DNA of 64,000 nt, from contig NZ_CP092417.1 in assembly GCF_023716865.1 (NCBI RefSeq), positions 1,962,001-2,026,000 on the forward strand, read 5' to 3'. Source of the stretch: Endozoicomonas sp. SCSIO W0465. Lineage in GTDB: Bacteria; Pseudomonadota; Gammaproteobacteria; Pseudomonadales; Endozoicomonadaceae. The notes below the pieces were generated by a model. That model ran no database searches and was not told where the DNA came from. It saw nothing but the letters and a program-made list of their open reading frames with translations. Position 1 is the first letter of the stretch. Every line of letters begins with the position of its first letter. Made by a program: the position numbers and the translations under genes. Positions 18,669 through 27,944 of the stretch are shown one piece after another.

Positions 18669-19970
18669 CCTGATTACCACCGACCCTACGTCGTGAGCCA
18701 GCTGCTATAATAAACGTCGATAGTCATGTGTTTTGGAGGTAAAACTGATGTGTAAAAACACCATTCAGTTCCAAAAAGGCCTTGGCATTATGCAATTTCT
18801 GGCTAATTACGGCAGTGAAGAGCAGTGTGAGAACGCGCTGTCCTCTTGGCGCTGGCCAGATGGCTTCCAATGCCCGAAGTGTGGCTCCCGCAGTTTCTGC
18901 AAGCTTCACCGGAAAGCTGAATTCCAGTGCAATTGCTGCCGTTGCCAAACCTCGCTTACCAGTAACACTATCTTTGACTCAACAAAGCTGCCTCTAGCTA
19001 CCTGGTTTCTGGGTATCTATCTCGTCACCCAGAATAAAGCGGGGATTTCTTGCCTGACGCTTCATCGACAACTTGGCATTTCCTACAATGCCGCATTGCG
19101 CATGAAACACAAACTCATGCAGGTCATGATGGAAAGAGATAACAGCTGGCAGTTGAGTGGTTTTGTTCAGATTGATGACGCCTATTGGGGCGGAGAGCGC
19201 CACGGAGGCCGCCGGGGCAGAGGCTCAGAGAACAAAGCCCCCTTCGTGGCCGCAGTTCAGACAGATGCTGATAACCACCCTATCTACATGAAGTTCAATG
19301 CCGTTGATAACTTCCGGCGAAAAACCATTCAGGAGTGGGCAGAACATGCCCTGAAAAAGGGTGTCCGGGCCGTCAGCGATGGCTTGTCCTGTTTCCGGGG
19401 TATTGAAGATGCCGGATGCCAGCACACAGCCATCATTACCGGTGGTGGGCATGCATCCATGGAGAATGAGTTGTTCACCTGGGTAAATACCATGCTGGGA
19501 AACGTGAAAACAGCGATTACCGGTACTTACCATAAGCTCGACCCCAAGCATCTGGGCCGTTATCTATCAGAGTTCAACTATCGGTTTAACCGGCGTTTTG
19601 ATATGCCTTCAATGATCTCAAGGCTAGGTCGGGCTGCAGTCAATACAGCACCGATGCCGGATCGACTTCTCAAACTGCCAGACGTCCAGTGGAAACCGGG
19701 TTAGCCATCAACCGATAATTGAAAGTCAGTTGACGTATTAATATCATTATTTCGAATGATGATGTGGGTCTTTGCTTGTTCGGAGCGGTTATGAAACCGA
19801 ATTTAGTTGATAATCTGGAGAACAAGCCGTCATGATGCCTGCTCCACCGGTAATACTGGAGAGGTTCTATTATTTCTTTACCGGGTTATAGACATAAAGA
19901 ATGAAAAGCTGCACGTATATTCTTAAATTATCTTTCCCTGTGTCATGACGTACGATCAGTGGTAATCAGG
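18669..19970 (+). mobile_element. IS1595-family element inside the porin gene (1302 bp)
   Basis: The ends are inverted repeats starting CCTGATTACCACYGA and continuing imperfectly for over 30 bp. The 8-bp target duplication TACAAATT flanks it (18661-18668 and 19971-19978), as expected for IS1595. After the transposase stop (19704) about 265 bp of non-coding DNA runs to the right end. Confidence 0.93.
18748..19704 (+). CDS. IS1595-family transposase
   Basis: 318 aa. The N-terminal zinc-ribbon has CPKC...CNCC spacing at about residues 40-65 (zf-IS1595). The ISXO2-like DDE domain has VQIDDAYWGGERHGG (first Asp), VSDGLSCFRGIEDAGCQH (second Asp) and NTMLGNVKTAITGTYHKL towards the end. The ATG at 18748 is used because GGAGGT lies nine bases upstream; the TTG at 18733 overlaps that site. 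Intact frame. Confidence 0.9.
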   Translation: MCKNTIQFQKGLGIMQFLANYGSEEQCENALSSWRWPDGFQCPKCGSRSFCKLHRKAEFQCNCCRCQTSLTSNTIFDSTKLPLATWFLGIYLVTQNKAGISCLTLHRQLGISYNAALRMKHKLMQVMMERDNSWQLSGFVQIDDAYWGGERHGGRRGRGSENKAPFVAAVQTDADNHPIYMKFNAVDNFRRKTIQEWAEHALKKGVRAVSDGLSCFRGIEDAGCQHTAIITGGGHASMENELFTWVNTMLGNVKTAITGTYHKLDPKHLGRYLSEFNYRFNRRFDMPSMISRLGRAAVNTAPMPDRLLKLPDVQWKPG

Positions 19971-20220
19971 TACAAATTTGGTGCCTTCTGGCAGGCCATC
20001 AAAGTTGGCATAGCCACGCCAGCCCAGGCGAGTCTCGTTATTTACCTGAACACCATCGTCATTCGCCATGTTCTCATAACTGCGATGAGCAACTTGAACA
20101 GCAATAACACCATAGAAATCGTGGCCATACTTATCGGCCTTAGCTTCTTCCGCAACTGCAGTTGTGGAAGCCAGTGCAGCAAGTACTGAGCTTGCAATGA
20201 TTGTTTTCTTAAACATCGCC

Positions 20221-21552
20221 GTAACTATTCAGCACTGAGCAAAGGCATATTACAGTAATTCCGAACAGCTCTATGAAGTGATTGATATATGTCCATTCCC
20301 TGTTTTCTGGCAGACGACAAATAGCTGCGAATCCGTGCAAACATAGAACCACCGTCTGCACTCCTGAAGCAGCCTGAGATTTTCTGCTTTAACTTGGCCA
20401 TTCGAACATCCCGCTCACTGCCATTGTTATCGAAGGGAATGGTAAAATCTGACATGAAGCGCAGTGTCTCAGCCTTGAACTCAGTGAGTCGTTTGAAGAG
20501 ATTGTAAGCTTTAGTATTCTTGACTTTCTTGCGCTTAAGCTCCTCTCGTTGCTTCTCCATATAGACGACTTCTTTCATTAGAGCCCGCTGAAGCAACCGG
20601 TCATAAATCTTCTCGATTCGTTCACAGACAACACTTGGCATCTGTAGCATACCTATGGTCTTAAAGCCCTTGCAGTAATGCCAGGAAAGCCTCAGTAGCT
20701 TCATCAATCGCAACGCCAGTTGATTGCTGTCCCTATCAACAACACCCAAAAGCTCCCTCAGGTGATGGGCATTGCAAAGTACGTGAGTTGCCGCATATGC
20801 AAAATAGGATTTCCAATGATCATGAACCAGAACGCCTGCAAATGTTAGCAGTATGCCCATCGTGTCCATGGCCTCACGACCTCGCTTTTCAGACAAGTAG
20901 TAGAGCGTCCATTGTTCATCCCGCATAACGTGTAGCCAGTGCAAAGAGCCCTCGGCCCGCATACCCGTTTCATCGGCTCCGGCAACAGACGATTCCCGCA
21001 AGGCGTCACGAATAACCTCTTCAGTAGAAGCCAGATTTTCATAGGTTCTGGCCACAAAATTGGCGACAGTGCCTGCACTTACACTCATTTTATAGAGAGT
21101 ATTAAAATACTCTGACACGCGCTTAAAAGGCAGGAAATGGTATTGGTTAAGATAGACGGCCATAGCCTGTGTGGCTGAGCCATATTGTGCGGCAGCGGTA
21201 ACACCTTCCGGGAATTCAGCCTGATTCCGACAACCACAAGTGCAGATTTTTACTTCAGCTCTATGGGCCGTTACTTCAAATTCACCCGGTCTCCCTGGTT
21301 CAAACACCTGTCGTTCAATATATTTGACCGGCTCACTATCAAGAAGAGACGCCTGACATTTATTGCATTCTTTAACCGGAAGGTACTCAATATAGTCAGG
21401 GATATCGACCTGTTTAAGACAAGTGCCCTGATGCCCTTTCTTTCCACCGGCTTTATTACCAGAAGACTGTCTCAGACTTTTAGGATTGGGTTTTTCATCC
21501 GATGGATCGGTACCTTTATCTGCGGAAAGGTCGTCAGAATGATCTGGAGAAT
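20221..21552 (-). mobile_element. IS66 type I, copy D, 5'-truncated
   Basis: The element's 3' end (GTAACTATTCAGCAC) lies at 20221, four bases before the porin ATG. It reads on the minus strand through transposase codons for about residues 64-504 and stops abruptly at 21552, where copy E begins in the opposite orientation. The first 63 codons and the left end of D are missing from this locus. The transposase part is otherwise intact but now has no start. Confidence 0.88.
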
Positions 21553-21992
21553 GTAACTGTTCAGCACCCCCACATAAATCTGGAATTTTCTGATTTTTAT
21601 ACCATCCTCTTAAGCACCATTTTTCCACAATATTCGCCAGCATGATTCCAGAACTACCCGCAACTATGTCGGCTGAGATTCTCTTGAAAGAGAATGCAGA
21701 GCTGCGGATGAGAGTTGCCTGTCTGGAAGAGCGATGTCGAGAATTGGAAGAAAAGGTTGGCAAGAACAGTCAAAACAGCAGCAAGCCGCCATCGTCTGAT
21801 GGTTATCAAAAACCTTGTAAAAACAGTAATTCTCCAGATCATTCTGACGACCTTTCCGCAGATAAAGGTACCGATCCATCGGATGAAAAACCCAATCCTA
21901 AAAGTCTGAGACAGTCTTCTGGTAATAAAGCCGGTGGAAAGAAAGGGCATCAGGGCACTTGTCTTAAACAGGTCGATATCCCTGACTATATT

Positions 21993-23490
21993 CTGACTCT
22001 TGATCACATCTCTCCAGCGCTGAACTGCCGGGCTATCTGCCAGGTTTTTACCCGATCCTGCAATTTCGCCCAGCCTTCCCATACCACTAACCAGCCGGGC
22101 TGCCCTGTATGCTTTGAATCACCCCAACCACCAAGCCGAGCAATCGTTTGAAGCAGCCAAGTGACTGTTGGCGGTTTATCGGGCAACGCTTTTTTTTCAT
22201 AGGTTAGCCAGAGAACCTGCCATTCATCATCACTGACCACCTCATTCGCGAGTGTTTTTTCACTCCAAAGCTTTCTGTCTTTGTGCTGCCTGTCATTCGG
22301 TAACATTAATGCTTCACGGATTTGCATTAGTCTGACAGCGACAAACATTAATATGACCGCAAGTCGTTCAATGTTATCCGGAGATTGCAGACGAAGCCTT
22401 TCTACTCCTGCTCCCGATTTCCAAGCCTTATGGAACTCTTCTATTCGCCATCGGAGCTCGTAAAATCGAATGATAGAGCGACAGTCTTCGAATGTTTCAA
22501 TATCTTCAGTTGTCAATAGTACCCAGTGCAAACGGTCTTCGGAGTCATTGCCAATCTCTTCAGCCGACACAATATTCATAGTTACCGGTTCCGGCCTGCC
22601 GCCTGGCCTTTGCGGCGCCTGTATTGTCATCTTCTTTCTTTTGACCTGCAGCGTTGCCTTTCGCTTCTTTCTACCTCCTTTTTGAGGAACCACTATCGTA
22701 TATTTCCCCAACACTTCAGTCTGAGCTAAGGAATCAAATAATAAGAGTTCGCCATCCACCAGGATTCTGTTTTGTGTAGCTCTTACAACAAACCGCTGTC
22801 GGTTATCCAGTTTGTAGTGCATATATTCGTATATATCCGCCTCCCGGTCGCAAACACTGATGATGTCAGGCATTTTACCCCCCATCCTTTGTTCTGTGTT
22901 TTCAGAGGCTCTTTGCCACTTAAAGCTTTCCTTTCCCTCGTAAGGTAGCTGACGACGTTGGTTCTTTTTCCCCCGCTGAACGTCCTCTCTAACCCATCGT
23001 TCTTGATCAATAAGCCCAATGCTTCGCTCTGTATCCGCATCAACCAAGAAGACAGAGTGGACGTGGAATCCTCTGGTTTTAGAGCCTTCAGGACCTCCAA
23101 GATCACCAAGCTCGGATCTGACAGCATGTTTATAACCCAGGGTTGTTGTATCTTCGAGAGCCAGAAGTAGGCGAGACTGTCTCGCTATTTTGGCAGTTGC
23201 CTGAAAGCCTGCCTCAGCTATTGCTTCAGGCTTTACGGCCTCATTCTCAATCAGCCGGTAAGCTCCAGTTACCAGTGCGGTATAACCTTCGCATGAAGAT
23301 GACAAAGAATTACCGGTATGAGCTGAAAGCTCGGCAGCAACTTTGACAAGTCGTTTTGTACGTCGAGTATCGCCCAAATCAGCACATCCAAAAGTTAGTT
23401 CTGACCATGGTTTAGGAGAAAGTGGAAGCATGACCTGTTTTATCAGTGAGAAATGATAGAACAAGGTAGCTATTTGTGATCAAGAGACAG
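21993..23490 (-). mobile_element. IS50-like (IS4-family) element (1498 bp)
   Basis: The ends CTGACTCTTGATCACATCT and CTGTCTCTTGATCACAAAT differ from the outer and inner Tn5/IS50 ends at only a few positions. The 9-bp target duplication GACTATATT (21984-21992 and 23491-23499) is the size made by IS50. It is inserted in the transposase gene of IS66 copy E. Confidence 0.95.
22004..23431 (-). CDS. IS50/Tn5-type transposase
   Basis: 475 aa from the ATG at 23431, nearly the length of Tn5 transposase (476 aa). The catalytic triad is visible: LALEDTTTLGY (first Asp), SVCDREADIYEYMHY (second Asp) and YELRWRIEEFHKAWKSGAG (Glu), the last being the Y-R-E-K signature of the IS4 family. The N-terminal ELTFGCADLGDTRRTKRL is the end-recognition segment. 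A TTG eleven codons upstream (23464) is open but lacks a better ribosome site. The gene is intact. Confidence 0.93.
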   Translation of the reverse strand: MLPLSPKPWSELTFGCADLGDTRRTKRLVKVAAELSAHTGNSLSSSCEGYTALVTGAYRLIENEAVKPEAIAEAGFQATAKIARQSRLLLALEDTTTLGYKHAVRSELGDLGGPEGSKTRGFHVHSVFLVDADTERSIGLIDQERWVREDVQRGKKNQRRQLPYEGKESFKWQRASENTEQRMGGKMPDIISVCDREADIYEYMHYKLDNRQRFVVRATQNRILVDGELLLFDSLAQTEVLGKYTIVVPQKGGRKKRKATLQVKRKKMTIQAPQRPGGRPEPVTMNIVSAEEIGNDSEDRLHWVLLTTEDIETFEDCRSIIRFYELRWRIEEFHKAWKSGAGVERLRLQSPDNIERLAVILMFVAVRLMQIREALMLPNDRQHKDRKLWSEKTLANEVVSDDEWQVLWLTYEKKALPDKPPTVTWLLQTIARLGGWGDSKHTGQPGWLVVWEGWAKLQDRVKTWQIARQFSAGEM

Positions 23491-24668
23491 GACTATATTG
23501 AGTACCTTCCGGTTAAAGAATGCAATAAATGTCAGGCGTCTCTTCTTGATAGTGAGCCGGTCAAATATATTGAACGACAGGTGTTTGAACCAGGGAGACC
23601 GGGTGAATTTGAAGTAACGGCCCATAGAGCTGAAGTAAAAATCTGCACTTGTGGTTGTCGGAATCAGGCTGAATTCCCGGAAGGTGTTACCGCTGCCGCA
23701 CAATATGGCTCAGCCACACAGGCTATGGCCGTCTATCTTAACCAATACCATTTCCTGCCTTTTAAGCGCGTGTCAGAGTATTTTAATACTCTCTATAAAA
23801 TGAGTGTAAGTGCAGGCACTGTCGCCAATTTTGTGGCCAGAACCTATGAAAATCTGGCTTCTACTGAAGAGGTTATTCGTGACGCCTTGCGGGAATCGTC
23901 TGTTGCCGGAGCCGATGAAACGGGTATGCGGGCCGAGGGCTCTTTGCACTGGCTACACGTTATGCGGGATGAACAATGGACGCTCTACTACTTGTCTGAA
24001 AAGCGAGGTCGTGAGGCCATGGACACGATGGGCATACTGCTAACATTTGCAGGCGTTCTGGTTCATGATCATTGGAAATCCTATTTTGCATATGCGGCAA
24101 CTCACGTACTTTGCAATGCCCATCACCTGAGGGAGCTTTTGGGTGTTGTTGATAGGGACAGCAATCAACTGGCGTTGCGATTGATGAAGCTACTGAGGCT
24201 TTCCTGGCATTACTGCAAGGGCTTTAAGACCATAGGTATGCTACAGATGCCAAGTGTTGTCTGTGAACGAATCGAGAAGATTTATGACCGGTTGCTTCAG
24301 CGGGCTCTAATGAAAGAAGTCGTCTATATGGAGAAGCAACGAGAGGAGCTTAAGCGCAAGAAAGTCAAGAATACTAAAGCTTACAATCTCTTCAAACGAC
24401 TCACTGAGTTCAAGGCTGAGACACTGCGCTTCATGTCAGATTTTACCATTCCCTTCGATAACAATGGCAGTGAGCGGGATGTTCGAATGGCCAAGTTAAA
24501 GCAGAAAATCTCAGGCTGCTTCAGGAGTGCAGACGGTGGTTCTATGTTTGCACGGATTCGCAGCTATTTGTCGTCTGCCAGAAAACAGGGAATGGACATA
24601 TATCAATCACTTCATAGAGCTGTTCGGAATTACTGTAATATGCCTTTGCTCAGTGCTGAATAGTTACG

Positions 24669-24974
24669 ATTTTTCTATGCTGCAGCGCAGGTATGTCGAC
24701 CAGCATGCTGGTTAAGAAAATGGAACAGGCCGCAGTAGATCGTGGCCTTGAAGTAAAGATTGATGCCGTTGGCATGGCCAATTTTGAAGAAGCCATCGAG
24801 TCTTACGACGTTTGTCTTCTTGGCCCACAGATAAAGTTCAAGCTGGCCGACTTTCAGGCTCATGCGGCAAAACTGAACAAGCGTGTAGAAGCTATTGACC
24901 CAATGGCCTACGGCATGATGAAGGGTGAACAGGTTCTCGATCAGGCGCTTGCCCTGCTGGAAGAAACTGCATAA
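24669..24974 (+). pseudogene. chbB: PTS chitobiose/cellobiose IIB component, 5'-truncated
   Basis: In-frame homology starts directly at the IS66 end with IFLCCSAGMSTSMLVKKM, then LLGPQIKFKLADFQ, and ends EETA. The family is about 103-106 aa, so only the start codon and about four residues are missing. The phosphorylated cysteine of the C-S-A-G-M-S-T-S loop is still encoded. IIB accepts phosphate from IIA and passes it to the sugar carried by IIC. Without an upstream start, translation could begin only at the ATG 24693, which removes the active cysteine, unless a non-AUG codon is used. A ribosome site is not evident. Confidence 0.88.
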
Positions 24975-24983
24975 CAGCAATCA

Positions 24984-25007
24984 CAACAACAACAACAACA
25001 ACAACAA
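24984..25007 (+). repeat. (CAA)8 microsatellite between chbB and chbC
   Basis: Eight perfect CAA triplets lie ten bases after the chbB stop, in the 94-bp gap before chbC. Unstructured CAA runs can act as translation-enhancing or RNA-chaperone binding leaders; here this is only a possibility. A weak AAAGC/GCTTT stem followed by T residues lies downstream (about 25023-25048). Confidence 0.75.
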
Positions 25008-25068
25008 CGACGGTTGCAACACAGAAAGCGCTCATTCAGGGCTTTTTTTAAGAGAATGGGGATTAACC

Positions 25069-26400
25069 ATGAAATTGTACGACCAACTTATACAATTTGT
25101 AGAGCAGAAGCTGGGGCCAATAGCCGGCAAGCTGGGTGCTCAGCGTCATATTACTGCACTGCGTGATGGCTTTCTGGTGGCCATGCCCTTCATTATTGTG
25201 GGCAGTTTCATCCTGATTTTTGCCAACCCTCCGTTTGCTGCCGATACTACCAACGCTTTTGGCCGTGCCTGGCTGGACTTCGTCGCTGCCCACCGCCCGA
25301 CCATCGTCATGCCCTGGACCATGAGCATGGGCATCATGTCCCTGTTCATTACCATGGGTGTCGCTTACTCCCTGGCAAAATCCTATCAGATGGATGCCAT
25401 TGGTGCCGCCGCCCTGTCGGCCATGTCATTCCTGCTGGTGGCTGCCCCTGAAAAAGGCTGGGCTCTGCCACTGAACCACTTTGCCGGTACCGGTATCTTT
25501 ACCGCACTGCTGGTTGCCTACTTCTCCGTAGAACTGACCCGCATTCTGAAGAAGTACAACGTTACTATTCGCATGCCTGAGCAGGTACCGCCAGCCATTG
25601 CTGCGTCCTTCGCTCTGCTGGTTCCGGTGCTGGCAATTTTCGTAACACTGTACCCACTGAGCCTGTTCGTACAGTCTGGCTTTGATATGCAGATTCCCGA
25701 TGCGGTAATGACCATCTTCAAGCCACTGGTCAGCGCCTCCAACAGTCTGCCAGCCATCATTGGTGCACTGCTGCTCTGCCAGCTGCTGTGGTTCGCGGGT
25801 ATTCACGGTGCCAACATTGTTGTAGGCATTCTGTCGCCTATATTCCTGGCTAACATTAGCGCCAATGCTGCTGCCTATGCTGCGGGTGAAACCGTACCTA
25901 ACCTGTTCACTCAGCCTTTCTGGGATTTCTACATCTTTATCGGTGGTGCCGGTGCAACCCTGTCTCTGGTTATCCTGATGAGCTTTAGTAAAACCGCTCA
26001 CCTGCGCAGCGTTGGCCGCATGAGCTTCCTGCCTGGAGCATTCCAGATTAACGAACCGGTTATGTTCGGTGCCCCGGTGGTAATGAACCCAACCCTGTTC
26101 ATTCCATTTGTCCTGGCTCCGGTAGTGAACGCCATCATCGCTTACGTTGCCGTTAACACGGGCATTGTTGACAAAGCCATCGCGGTAACGCCATGGACTG
26201 CTCCGGCCCTGATCGGTGCCGCCTGGGGTGCTGGCTGGGCCTTCAAGGCTTCTATCCTGACTGTGGTACTGATGGTGATTGACCTCATGATCTACTACCC
26301 GTTCTTCAAGGCTTACGAGAAGCAGGTGATGGCCCAGGAACAGGCCACAGCCACCGGTGCCACCAAGACTGAAACTGCCGGTAACCCTGCCATCGCGTAA
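25069..26400 (+). CDS. chbC: PTS chitobiose/cellobiose permease IIC
   Basis: 443 aa, about ten hydrophobic segments, the inner-membrane channel of a lactose/cellobiose-family PTS. It imports N,N'-diacetylchitobiose or related beta-disaccharides and phosphorylates them. Typical features are the N-terminal QRHITALRDGFLVAMPFIIVG, WFAGIHGANIVVG and the sugar-site loop GAFQINEPVMFGAPVVMNP (Asn-Glu-Pro). The ATG at 25069 starts the canonical MKLYDQLIQFVEQ sequence; an upstream in-frame extension would read through the CAA repeat and is rejected. Second gene of the operon, followed by chbA after 64 bp that include a CACCGG/CCGGTG stem. Confidence 0.93.
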   Translation: MKLYDQLIQFVEQKLGPIAGKLGAQRHITALRDGFLVAMPFIIVGSFILIFANPPFAADTTNAFGRAWLDFVAAHRPTIVMPWTMSMGIMSLFITMGVAYSLAKSYQMDAIGAAALSAMSFLLVAAPEKGWALPLNHFAGTGIFTALLVAYFSVELTRILKKYNVTIRMPEQVPPAIAASFALLVPVLAIFVTLYPLSLFVQSGFDMQIPDAVMTIFKPLVSASNSLPAIIGALLLCQLLWFAGIHGANIVVGILSPIFLANISANAAAYAAGETVPNLFTQPFWDFYIFIGGAGATLSLVILMSFSKTAHLRSVGRMSFLPGAFQINEPVMFGAPVVMNPTLFIPFVLAPVVNAIIAYVAVNTGIVDKAIAVTPWTAPALIGAAWGAGWAFKASILTVVLMVIDLMIYYPFFKAYEKQVMAQEQATATGATKTETAGNPAIA

Positions 26401-26464
26401 CACCTTCCCTCCTCACCGGCTGAGCCCGGTGGGTGTAATAGTCCATTGTTTTCTGGAGACTCCC

Positions 26465-26776
26465 ATGAACGTCGATAACGTTGTAATGGAACTGATTGTT
26501 AAATCTGGCCTGGCCAAAAGCCAGGCACTCGAAGCCCTGGCACACGCGCGCTGTGGTGAATATGACAAAGCTGAAAAATCACTTGCCGATTCCCGCGAAG
26601 CTGGCAGACTGGCCCATAAAATGCAGACTGCCCTGATCGCTGCCGACAATGGCGAAGGCAAAGTACCCGTTAACCTGCTGCTGGTTCATGCCCAGGATCA
26701 CCTGATGAACTCCATGCTGGCACAGGATATGGTAGAAGAGATGATTCGTCTGTATCAGCGACTGGACAACCAATAA
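26465..26776 (+). CDS. chbA: PTS chitobiose/cellobiose IIA component
   Basis: 103 aa, helical trimeric IIA of the lactose/cellobiose family. The active histidine is in LLVHAQDHLMNSML (about residue 75-79). It takes phosphate from HPr and gives it to the IIB cysteine. TCTGGAGA precedes the ATG. The gene order B-C-A matches chb/cel operons. Confidence 0.93.
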   Translation: MNVDNVVMELIVKSGLAKSQALEALAHARCGEYDKAEKSLADSREAGRLAHKMQTALIAADNGEGKVPVNLLLVHAQDHLMNSMLAQDMVEEMIRLYQRLDNQ

Positions 26777-26912
26777 TTTTTCAACGACTGAACGCCACCA
26801 TTTTTCTAAATCGATCTTCTGCATCCAGAATGCCCATAGCGAATGAAAAACACGCTTCAGCGTATTTTCTGGAAAAAGACCGGCGTCATCAGATCGGAAT
26901 CAGGAGACAACA

Positions 26913-27911
26913 ATGGCGAGCATAAAGGACGTAGCTGAACTGGCAGGGGTTTCCAGGGCAACGGTATCCCGTGTTCTCAACGAGACAGGCCAGATTAGGG
27001 AAGCGACCAGAGAGCGCGTACATAAGGCGATGAAAAAGCTGAATTACCGCCCGAACCCGCTGGCTCGCTCATTGGCAACCTCTTCCTCCAACACCGTTGG
27101 ACTGGTCGTTACCTCCTACCGGGGCTCCTTTTTCTCCGAGCTGATGGCTGAAGTTCAGGAAGCGATGGACCAGCAGGAAAAATTCCTGCTGGTCAGCCGC
27201 GGTAAACGCTCACGGGAAAGTGAGCAACTGGCACTCCAGCGATTGAAGGATATGCGCTGTGATGGCCTGATTCTCCATGCCCGTAATCTATACGACGAAG
27301 AACTAATTGAGCTGGCCGGGGAAGCAACACCGTTCATCATCCTGGACCGTCAGGTTGAGGGTCTGGAAGACCGCTGCGTTGCCTTTGAACACGCAGAAGC
27401 CGGCAAGCTCGCCGTTAATCATCTGATAGAGCATGGCCATCGCAAAATTGCCTGTCTGGCAGGCCCGCGGGAGCGCCTGACTGCACAGTTGCGCTTCCGG
27501 GGCTATGAGCAGGCACTGCGTGAACACCACATCGAACTGGATGAAGCACTGGTGGCTGAAGCGGATTATGACCGGGCAGGGGGTTATCGCGCCATGGCTG
27601 AAATTCTGGCAAAACATCCGGATATCACTGCCGTGTATTCCTGTAGTGAAGAGATGTGTGTCGGTGCCTTTGACCTGTTCAGAGAACGCAAAATAACCGT
27701 TCCCGGCGATATATCCATGGTCAGCTTTGACAGTGTCAGCATCTGCACCATGTTAACGCCTGCAGTAACCACCGTGCACTTTCCCATCAAAGAGATGGCG
27801 GCCCGGGCATCAGAAGCACTTTCAGGCCTGATGAATCATCAACCGTTGTCCGCACTGGAAACATTTAAACCGGAATTACAACAGCGAGAGTCCGTCCGCA
27901 CGCTTACGTAG
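26913..27911 (+). CDS. LacI/GalR-family regulator of the chitobiose operon
   Basis: 332 aa. Helix-turn-helix at residues 3-25 (IKDVAELAGVSRATVSRVLN), hinge with YRPNPLARSLAT, then a periplasmic-binding-protein-like effector domain (GLVVTSYRGSFF, FIILDRQVEG, GHRKIACLAGP). It most likely represses the surrounding sugar genes until a phosphorylated sugar binds. E. coli chb uses an AraC-type ChbR instead, so this is a different regulator in the same context. AGGAG lies seven bases before the ATG. Its position inside the operon suggests autoregulation. Confidence 0.88.
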   Translation: MASIKDVAELAGVSRATVSRVLNETGQIREATRERVHKAMKKLNYRPNPLARSLATSSSNTVGLVVTSYRGSFFSELMAEVQEAMDQQEKFLLVSRGKRSRESEQLALQRLKDMRCDGLILHARNLYDEELIELAGEATPFIILDRQVEGLEDRCVAFEHAEAGKLAVNHLIEHGHRKIACLAGPRERLTAQLRFRGYEQALREHHIELDEALVAEADYDRAGGYRAMAEILAKHPDITAVYSCSEEMCVGAFDLFRERKITVPGDISMVSFDSVSICTMLTPAVTTVHFPIKEMAARASEALSGLMNHQPLSALETFKPELQQRESVRTLT

Positions 27912-27944
27912 CGATTCAAGAGCAACGGTTCTCAGGAAAATATC

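Larger units (their letters stand above)
17800..20216 (-). pseudogene. Outer-membrane porin, split by IS1595 element
   Basis: The N-terminal part (20216 to 19971) encodes a signal peptide (MFKKTIIASSVLAALASTTAVA, written MFKKTIIASSVLAALAS plus TTAVA) and the first strands up to EGTKFV. The C-terminal part (18660 to 17800) starts WQVEGGYVDPSF and ends VGVEYWF, with the terminal aromatic residue used for barrel assembly. Removing 18669-19970 and one copy of the 8-bp duplication joins them in frame to 368 residues, a normal size for a trimeric general porin (Porin_4 type). It lies divergently next to a chitobiose PTS operon, so uptake of chito-oligosaccharides is plausible but not shown. A second IS ends four bases before the ATG, so the ribosome site and promoter are also gone. 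Confidence 0.92.
21642..24663 (+). pseudogene. IS66 transposase of copy E, split
   Basis: The 5' part (ATG 21642 to 21992, through KQVDIPDYI) and the 3' part (from 23500, EYLPVKECNKC to SAE) join in frame after removing 21993-23490 and one GACTATATT. The restored protein equals the 504-aa transposase at 47899-49413. Confidence 0.9.
21553..24667 (+). mobile_element. IS66 type I, copy E, interrupted by an IS50-like element
   Basis: Runs from GTAACTGTTCAGCAC at 21553 to the inverse end at 24667. Without the inner element and its 9-bp duplication the length is exactly 1608 bp, the same as the intact copy at 47895-49502. The flanks (TGGAGAAT on the left, inside copy D; GATTTTTC on the right, inside chbB) do not match, so this is not a simple insertion: a deletion or recombination joined D, E and chbB. 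Confidence 0.88.

Noticed and set aside
20225..21763. 512-codon IS66-like frame
   Set aside because: Its first 70 codons come from the opposite strand of copy E; only residues from HSPDHSDD onward belong to copy D. Not a natural fusion.
25426..26403. 325-codon minus-strand frame opposite chbC
   Set aside because: Shadow of the chbC codons; no ribosome site or family features, while the plus strand encodes a clear PTS permease.
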